NCBI GenBank assembly: GCA_005784505.1
Contig: VCAZ01000271.1
Span: 129,501 to 193,500 of the forward strand
Length of the DNA: 64,000 bases
Reading direction: 5' to 3'
DNA from: Bagarius yarrelli
Taxonomy: Eukaryota; Chordata; Actinopteri; Siluriformes; Sisoridae
Each line of letters starts with the position of its first letter. The stretch's first letter is position 1. Under the pieces are notes generated by a model. It worked only from the letters and a program-made list of their open reading frames with translations, was not told the DNA's origin and did not search any database. Below, in pieces: positions 56,869-64,000 of this stretch. The translations under genes and the position numbers were made by a program.

Positions 56869-57468
56869 ACAATGAAATATCTATAGAATAAAATTTAAAC
56901 ATTCCAATTGTGGAAATTTGGTGCTGCGCTACTGTCACGGGAACACCAAACTCCTCACGAAATTCCTCCCCCACTTACTCTCACTTCCCTCTATAAGAAC
57001 ACACCACACACACAATCAGCGTCTGGTCTCGAAGAAGTATTCTTCTGCTAGACTCACTCCTAAACCTCTTTTATTCTCGCTTCTACGCTCCTGCGATCCA
57101 AGCTCTTACCTGCCGTTTTCTAGTGACCTGTTTTCCAAGCTCCTGTAGCCTCCGTTCCCAAGTCCTCACCTCCTGACTCTGTAAATCCCCTGCTTCACTT
57201 CTACCTTCTCCGCTGGTCTCCGGTAACCAGTATAAGTCTGCAAAGTCTCCATCATCTTCTCTCTTATTGGTTTCTCAATAAATGCACCCGTCTGGGTTAA
57301 ACTTACCCGTGTCTACGGTCTGGTATTCCGTTACAGCTCCACACAAGGCTATGGCGCTAACTGGATCGTTTTTTTATTTTTTTATTTTCTTATTTCCTGT
57401 TTATGATCACGATGTAGAGTTACATTCTGGATTGTAATTGGTCAAAAACAAAAAGGGGTGTTTTTATA
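56869..57468. other. unique DNA, no gene identified
   Basis: Pyrimidine-rich at 56980-57240, with a 76-codon frame lacking recognisable motifs. Confidence 0.45.
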
Positions 57469-57650
57469 TTTACATTTATAGCATTTGGCAGACATTCTTA
57501 TCCAGAGCGACTTATATTTATCTCTTTTATACAACTGGGGTTAAGGGCCTTGCTCAGTGGCCCAGCAGTGGTAAGTTGGTAGTGTTGGGAATTGAACCCT
57601 GAGCTTCCAATTAGCAGGCCAAAATCTTAACCACTGCGCTACCATTTCCA
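57469..57650 (-). mobile_element. tRNA-derived SINE, full length
   Basis: The tail complement TTTACATTTATAGCATTTGG, CAGACATTCTTATCCAGAGC, body GGGCCTTGCTCAGTGGCCCA, B-box complement GGAATTGAACCCT and head CTTAACCACTGCGCTACCAT are all present in order. A T-run at 57653-57668 follows. Confidence 0.88.
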
Positions 57651-57819
57651 CTTTTTTTTTTTTTTTTGGACCAAAACTAGAATCTGGATTTTTATTTGAT
57701 TAATTAAATTTTGTTAAAAAGTGAATTAAAGTGAATAAAATAAAAGCATAATTTCATTTTTATGGTTTCAGAAAGCAACTAAATTACTGTAATAGATTAT
57801 CAGCCTTCAAGGTAGAGTC

Positions 57820-58215
57820 TGTTTTGTGACTAAAAGTAAAAGAAGAAGTTTTGTTTTTGTTTTTTTGTCAATGCGAGACTACAATTAAAACATCAATTTC
57901 AATTTTTTTTTTTAATTTTAGTTTTTAAAAACGACTAAAAGTAAAGGCTTTTTTTTTTGTTTTAATGTGCAACTAAAAGTGAAATTCCCTTTGATATTTT
58001 TGGTCAATTGTAGACTAAAATTACAACATTTTAAACGATGTTTTGGATTTCGTTTTTTAAAAGGGACTAAAAACAAAACATTTTTTTCTTTTTAATCAGC
58101 AACTAAAAATAGAACATGATGTTGGGAAGGTTTATTTTATCAATAAGTGACTAAAAGTAGAAAACAAGAGGTGTTTCGAACTTGTTTTGTTAGTAGCGAC
58201 TAAAACATGCTGTCA
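57820..58215. repeat. irregular ACTAAAAGTA array, left part
   Basis: GTGACTAAAAGTAAAA and GACTAAAA(A/T)TAAAACAT cores separated by T-rich spacers of 25-60 bp. Confidence 0.75.
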
Positions 58216-58664
58216 AACGTTTTAGCTGTTGATTGTTGGATGATGGGTGACAACCATTGTTTTAAGATCAACAAAAAAATATTTAAAAACAATAAATAAA
58301 AAGTGCCCTCAACATTAAGGGCATCAGGTAGTTCGCTCGCTAGATTTCCATTTTGGTTTTAAAGATGTCGCTGTATAGCGGCGCTGCTTCGAAAAACGAC
58401 TGTCGCGTTATTAAACATTACTGTTTTAGTCTGTCTGCACTCGATGCTCTGAAATCAGAGCCTTTTCCCGTAATCAGAACAACATGGCGCTGTGTGTTTC
58501 TGCTTATTCATATTCAATCTGGCTGAAAAAACATCCGTCTCCTTTTAATCCCGGCGCTGTCAGGCACACGACCAGCCGTCGGCGTAACACCTTCCCCAGA
58601 GAGACGCTTCAAGACGGCCATTTTCTTTTACCTAATCAGACGAAGCCGCCAAGAGGAAAGCGAG

Positions 58665-58704
<40 letters not shown>

Positions 58705-58970
58705 AATGTACGCGTTCTGCCTCACGCTCGATTCGCGAAGAGACTCGGGTTCGGTGTTGACCGCAGGGTTTAATATGTGCGAACATCAGATTCGGAGAGA
58801 AAGGAGCTCAGCCAGTTTGTCACTTTTCGACAGATTTAATGATCTCAGTATGTAGAAACACGACCAACGTCATCAACCTCCACCAGGGGGCAGTGCACAC
58901 CGCAGGGTAGCCACAGGACAACAAACTCTTTGTTAATACATATAAATATGATAAACAGGGACTTTTTTTT
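58216..58970. promoter_or_regulatory. unique island with CTCF-like site
   Basis: Repeat-free except (GA)n at about 58668-58701. CCACCAGGGGGCAGTG at 58880-58895 matches the vertebrate CTCF core consensus closely. The 58484-58855 frame includes the GA tract and has no recognised domain. The island interrupts the ACTAAAAGTA array. Confidence 0.4.
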
Positions 58971-59094
58971 TTAAAAAAAAAGGAAAAAAGCTAGTTTTGT
59001 TTGCCGACTTGTGTCTGTTTTTTGTTCTGTCTTTTTTCCTGTTAAAATAAATAATCGATCTGTTTTTAACAGAACTTGAAAAAAACACATGCAA

Positions 59095-59895
59095 ATTCTT
59101 GTTCCGACGTTGTTGTTTTTTGTACAAACCTAAAAGCGAAGGTTGTGAAAGAGTTTTTTTATTTTTTGTCAATAAGACACTAAAAGTAGACTGCGGGAAT
59201 TCATTTTTGTTGATACTAAGTGGGTAAAAGTAGGACGTGATGTTGGGTGAGCTTTTTGGATTAATCAGTGACTAAAAGTAAAATGTAGTGGTTTAAGTTT
59301 TTTTTTTACGTTTTAAATTTTTGTTGGATTTTTGCTTTCTAAAAACGACTAAAAGGAAAAGCTTTTTTTGTTGTTTTTTGTTAGTTGTAGACTAAAATTA
59401 AAACATCATAAAAATGTTTTTGTTTCCGTTTTCTAAAAGCGACTAACGGTAATAGATTCTTCGTTTTAATCAGCAGCTAAAAGTAGAACCTGGTGTGAAG
59501 GTATCTTTTGTCTGTAAGGGACTAAAAGTAGGATGTGGTGTTACCGATTTTTTGATTTTTTTTTGTTAATAAATTACTAAAAGTGAAACATTTTTTAAAA
59601 TTTTGTCTCAGTAACAAACTTCAAGTGGAACCCGACCAAAGACGTACTAGACGTTGTTGTTTTTTTGCCCAAACCTAAAACCGAGTGTTGTAAAGCGTTT
59701 AAAAAAAAAATGAGACACTAAAAGTAAAGTGCGACAATATTTTTTTTTTTTTTACTGAGTGGGTAAAAGTAGAATTTGGTGGTGTAAAAGCTTTTTAATT
59801 TTTCTTTAAATGCAACCATCAGTAGACTGGGACTTTGAAAATTTTTCGTAAATTTTATTTTGATAAATAAACTAAAAGTAAAAGTAAAACAGAGT
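59095..59895. repeat. irregular ACTAAAAGTA array with ~545-bp higher-order repeat
   Basis: GACTAAAAGTA cores recur every 40-90 bp. The ordered block GACGTTGTTGTTTTTTG, then AAACCTAAAA, GACACTAAAAGTA and GTGGGTAAAAGTAG appears from 59106 and again from 59650, about 544 bp apart. Confidence 0.78.
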
Positions 59896-60510
59896 GGGCT
59901 TTCACTCGGGGCCTTCAGTAAGCAACTTTAAACTACATACACACTTCTTACCCATTCCTGTTACAGCTAACGCAGCTTTATGCTAATAATGCGCGTATCA
60001 CGTACGACTGACAACAAAATGACTTGTTGTGCTTGATGCTAGCTAATAGCCACTCATAGCGCTCAATCTTTAAAATAGCGAGCAAAACCTTCGCTAGCCT
60101 GTTAGTGAATCCGGTTTGGGTGGAGGTCTCGGTTTCTTTGGTCTGCCAAAAAAAAAACATCTTTAAAAAATGGTTTTCATAAAGATCTGGTGTAGCGACG
60201 CCGGCTGTCATTTACCTTTTAATAAGTTTCACTTTCATACCATGAAAATTTCTGACAATCACTAGGGGGCAGCACTGGACATGTCGTTAGACCCAGAGAG
60301 TGGGCTGTTACTAAATGTCAAAATTTGATTGGCTGATGATTTTGTCGCTAATACTTTGTAACAGCTAATACCGGTCCTGATGGCCCCCCACTGCACGTGA
60401 CTGAAAGTCTTATGTTTTTTTATTTTTTAGTTTTTTCGATTTTTATTTTAATAAGCAACTAAAACATGGCGTCTTAAACATTTCCGTTTTTCCTTTTAAT
60501 AAGTGACTTA
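59896..60510. promoter_or_regulatory. unique DNA with a second CTCF-like site
   Basis: CACTAGGGGGCAGCACTGG at 60260-60278 fits the CTCF core in the same orientation as the site at 58880. Weak ACTAAAA traces continue to about 60510. Confidence 0.38.
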
Positions 60511-61310
60511 AAATAAAACGAACGTCTTCTCCATTTATTTCATTCGATTTTTCCTGTTCCTCTTCTCACGCACTTGTTTTCTGCTTAGCCCCAATACTAA
60601 AAACTCTCCTGAGCGCGGATCGTATGGACAGATACTGAATCAGTGTTGTTTTTGTTATGAAGTGGAGAAGAAGAGAAAGGTGTAATCATGTCGTCAGGGA
60701 TCAGCGGATGACAAAGCCTTAAAAAATACACAAATGAAAAGATGCGAGACGGCAGGTGAGCGCCTGGCGGGGAGCGCGCCGCGTACGCCTGATGTATTTT
60801 TACTCGAAGAATCTATGGGTTGCTGTGCACACTGGCAGATCATCATCATATTAATAGCGTGTGTGTGTATGTATAGGTGTGTATGTGTGTTTCGTCAGGT
60901 GCAGCTGAAGGGGAAAAAAAAAAAAAAAAATTGGAGAGATGGATGAGGGTTGTTGCGCAGCTCTGAGCGTTTTAATTATCCGGGCTGTGCCGCGGCGCTG
61001 GCTGGGCATTTGCTATCTGGTGCTGGCTTTAGCTTCTCGTCTCGTGATTTGAGCTCTACCTTTATCCCTAAGCCTTCAGCTCCTCTGACCAAACAAAGAA
61101 AAAAGGGATGGCTAGGCTGGGGTTTTACAGCCCTGCTTACCATTAATATCCTCCTGTCTCTCCTGCCTCTCTTCCCTCGTTTAGATCAGCGTCTCAGATC
61201 ACGCACGCTAACCTGCTCGGAAAACTGACCCTTATTACAGAAGGCGCTACGTGAAAATGCTGCAGTTAAAGAACAGGAAACGTTCCCTATCTGGAGATCA
61301 AAATTCCTTT
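60511..61310. other. unique segment, candidate non-coding element
   Basis: Clean, balanced sequence with GT run (60860-60890), A-run (60914-60930) and a GC-rich patch GGGCTGTGCCGCGGCGCTGG (60980-60999). TTTTAATTATCCGGG precedes it. No recognised domain in the short frames; T-run at 61310-61331. Confidence 0.33.
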
Positions 61311-61459
61311 TTTTTTTTTTTTTTTTTTTTTGCAGCTGCAATCGAGCGAATAATACAAAGCGGCGCTGTCCGATGTAGCTTTGGATTCTGACTCTGATTC
61401 GGTCTGATTAGAAAAGGGGAAAGATTAAGCTGCACGGCAAAATATCACTGGTTTTTTAT

Positions 61460-61870
61460 ATTTATCTTAGATTCTGATTTGGAGTCCGTTTTTGATTTAG
61501 ATTTGGATTCAGATTCGGATTTAGATTCAGTTTCAAATTTAGATTTGAATTTAGATTCAGATTTGGATTTAGATTCAGATTCGGATTTAGATTTAGATTT
61601 AAATTCAGATTTAGATTCGGATTAAGATTTAAATTTGGATTTAGTTTCTGACTCAGATTCAGATTTGAATTTGGATTTAGATTCGGATTTGGATTTGATA
61701 TTAGATTCAGATTCGGATTTAGTCAGATTTGGATTAAGTTTTGGATTAAGATTCAGATTTGAATTTGGATTCAGAGTTGAATTTCGATTTAGATTTGAAT
61801 TTTGATTCAGATTTGGATTCGGATTTAAATTTGAATTTGGATTCTGATTTTAATTCAGATCCAGGGTTGA
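61460..61870. repeat. GATTCA/GATTTG hexamer array
   Basis: About 65 hexamer units (GATTTA, GATTCA, GATTCG, GATTTG) with rare interruptions. Scattered GATTCGGATTC-type remnants continue to about 62290. Encodes Asp/Leu/Asn/Ser frames that are artefacts. Confidence 0.93.
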
Positions 61871-62560
61871 ACCAAAAATCTAGATGCAAAGCAAGGAATC
61901 ATTGGTTCCTAAGAATCAATAGTGATTCAGATTCACCGCTAAACACTGATTTTTAACTCAGATTTGTATACGGATTCAACTGAAAATCTTCAATCTTTGT
62001 TTCTCTGATTCAGATTTGGATTCGGATTAAAGATAAAACAAAGACAATGACGGGATTCGGAGTCGGATTCGGATTCAGCACCAAGACAAAAACTAAAGAC
62101 TAAAAAACAAAGAAAGAAAATATATATATTTTTTTTATTCTGATTAAAGACTAGAACTAATTTAATGCTACAAAGCGAAGCATTTTTACCTGATATTGAT
62201 TCAGATTCGGTACTTTAAATCAATATAAACATGCAAAGCTAAACATCACCGTGTTGATTCGATTCCGATTCTGATTCAGTTACGAATTTGAATTCGCTGC
62301 TAAATGTAAAGCATCACCACCCATTTCATTTCCCATCCCTCACTTTTCACTCATCCCTTCATGCTTTTCTGTGGACCGTCATAGAACCGAGCATTTAGGC
62401 TGCACGCCGTCTCCGACAATTCCGTCAGCTGAAAATGGCTTTAGCTAGTCACATGACCTCAGTCCCGAGCCTCGCAGGAAGACACTCCACATAGAGACAC
62501 TCCAGAAGAAGGATTTGATTTGTTGACTACCTCCATCTTTTCTCTCTTTTCCTTCTTTTG
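61871..62560. other. unique DNA with scattered hexamer remnants
   Basis: No gene seen. GATTCGGAGTCGGATTCGG at about 62055 and GATTCGATTCCGATTCTGAT near 62256 belong to the preceding array type. Confidence 0.55.
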
Positions 62561-62561
62561 C

Positions 62562-62564
<3 letters not shown>

Positions 62565-62610
<46 letters not shown>

Positions 62611-62740
62611 TTTCTTTTTATATACGTGGGTTTTTTTTTTGCAGAAATTTGACTTGATTCGATTTGACTGCATTTTTTTGTGGGTTTTTTTTTTTTTTTT
62701 TTTTTTGCAGAAATTTGACTTGATTGGATTTGACTCGCAG
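62565..62740. repeat. (AT)n tract and a ~75-bp tandem duplication
   Basis: (AT)n at 62565-62606, then two copies of TTTTGCAGAAATTTGACTTG plus GATTTGACT, at about 62637 and 62703, separated by T-runs. Confidence 0.85.
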
Positions 62741-64000
62741 TTTTTGCACCAACTACCAAAGCAATAACACACTTTGCACAATTTTGCAAGAAAAGCTGCT
62801 AATATTCATGAATATAAATAAATAAATACGGCACATATCGCTTCATTTCTTTTATTGGATGCTGTAAATCGAGACATTATTTGAGTTCTGTTTTAAATAT
62901 TTGAGTTGCGATTTTTAATGCTTGAAAAAAAGTGGAAAAAAAAAAAAAACCCCTCTCAAACTAGCGTGAGTACTGACTAAATATTTACTCCTGTGTCTGC
63001 ACTTGATACATCCCGAAATAAAAAGAACACCTGATGGTAAAAAAAAAGGTAAAGTGTAATACATTGTTTAGAAGAATTAAATACCCTGATTTTTTTTTTT
63101 TTATAAATCCATCAGTGTTTGTTCCTGCTTGTGTTTCATGTTCATGTTCTCAGGTGTGTATTTCTGCATGGCCTCGTGTGCATGCATGCACAAACGTCTG
63201 TGTGTGTGTGTGTGTGTGTGATAGCTGGTCCGTACTGTATCTCCATGACAACCTGCTTTTTGATGTGGGTTTCTCGTCCTGACATTACTCCATTTGGGGT
63301 GGGGTGGGGTGGGATAGGAAAAGGGGTGGGGGGTAGTGAATTGCCTTCACTTTCTCCTTCAGCCAGCATGTCAGAGGGGAGGAAAGAGTAAAAAAAAAAA
63401 AAGAAGAAAGAAAAGGTGTTTGGGGGGCTTGAGGAAGAATCTAATGGCGTCTGGACTGATTGTTCCTCAGCCGTGGCGGCAGGAAAGACAAAGCAGCTGA
63501 ATTGTGAAATGTATTCGAAGAGATTGGAGACAAGTGCATGTCAGCACCCCCTCAATCTCCAGCCCCCCTTCTAACCCCCCACCACCTCCTTTTGCCCCTT
63601 TTCTCCTATATTTTATATTCATGCTTCTCGTTCTTTTCACTTTCTTTTACATTAAGGCTGAGCAGTGTTTTATTTATTAAAGCAAACAAACAAAAAAAGT
63701 TCGAACAAAAATAAAACAATCATTAAAAATAATAATAATGAAATATAATAATTTTTTTTTGTTTGTTTTTGTGTATTAATAATATTCCGCACGGATGAAT
63801 CGCAATTTTTTATTTTATTTCTTTGTAATTTATTTATTATAACTTAATAAAAAACAAATCACAAATATAACCGGTGTTTATTTATTTCTGATCAAACTAA
63901 AGCTTGATTAATAATTAGTTCTAAATCTAATCCATCATTAACCAGTTAAAAATCAGAAAGAAAAAAATATATATTTTATAAAAATATATTTATATTTTTA
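62741..64000. other. unique DNA with GT, G-rich and AT-rich patches
   Basis: (GT)n at about 63200-63220 and GGGGT repeats at about 63296-63312. A clean candidate element sits at 63425-63555, including GGCGTCTGGACTGATTGTTC and GACAAAGCAGCTGAATTGTG. The last 350 bp are AT-rich. No gene recognised. Confidence 0.5.

Overview
The window looks like a non-coding, repeat-dense stretch of a ray-finned fish nuclear genome. About twenty copies or fragments of one tRNA-derived SINE support this (A/B-box head followed by a body containing GGGCCCCTGAGCAAGGCCCT). So do a second tRNA-type SINE, a CR1/L2-like LINE tail, a decayed sushi-type Ty3/Gypsy retrotransposon, hAT-like remnants, and unusually dense micro- and minisatellites. 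The SINE resembles the Mermaid-type elements described from zebrafish and catfish, so an otophysan such as a catfish is my best guess; that is an inference from memory. I found no host protein-coding gene, rRNA, true tRNA gene or CRISPR array that I can defend. Nearly all long open frames are low-complexity translations of simple repeats or of minisatellites whose period is a multiple of three.

Layout. 1-12 kb: microsatellites, AT-rich unique DNA, seven SINE copies or fragments of the main family, two other dispersed families, an 18-bp minisatellite (10.6-11.3 kb) and a SINE with a LINE-like tail. 12-21 kb: a short hAT-like element with terminal inverted repeats, clean unique segments that could be conserved non-coding DNA, and a cluster of dispersed repeats (15.5-20 kb) including a SINE nested in a SINE. 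21.6-22.7 kb: a SINE, a LINE 3' tail and a 575-bp (TATC)n tract. 25.3-29.6 kb: a 2.6-kb internal Gypsy fragment on the minus strand (gag, protease, partial RT, RNase H, integrase) with GTGTGTATT-type minisatellites abutting both ends, then a strong candidate regulatory segment and a further array of the same type. 29.6-31.4 kb: long purine and pyrimidine tracts. 31.6-32.6 kb: a diverged tandem array with a period near 300 bp. 33.2-36.1 kb: CCAT-rich, 18-bp and 12-bp arrays, the last with a higher-order period and a 53-bp inverted repeat at its edge. 39.6-41.2 kb: GGGTTA-like and G-rich GGGTTAAA arrays. 44.7-51.3 kb: a 780-bp polypyrimidine tract, two related ~28-30-bp arrays and a 620-bp AAT-rich tract. 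52-57.7 kb: an unidentified segment, CA/CT tracts, a GGGTTAGGGATA-type array and more SINEs. 57.8-64 kb: an irregular ACTAAAAGTA array with a ~545-bp higher-order repeat, two CTCF-like motifs, a GATTCA-type hexamer array and unique end sequence.

No set of genes works together here. The plausible biology is regulatory: intergenic or intronic DNA with several unrepeated islands rich in homeodomain- and POU-type sites, possibly near a developmental gene that lies outside the window. That reading depends on cross-species conservation, which I could not test.
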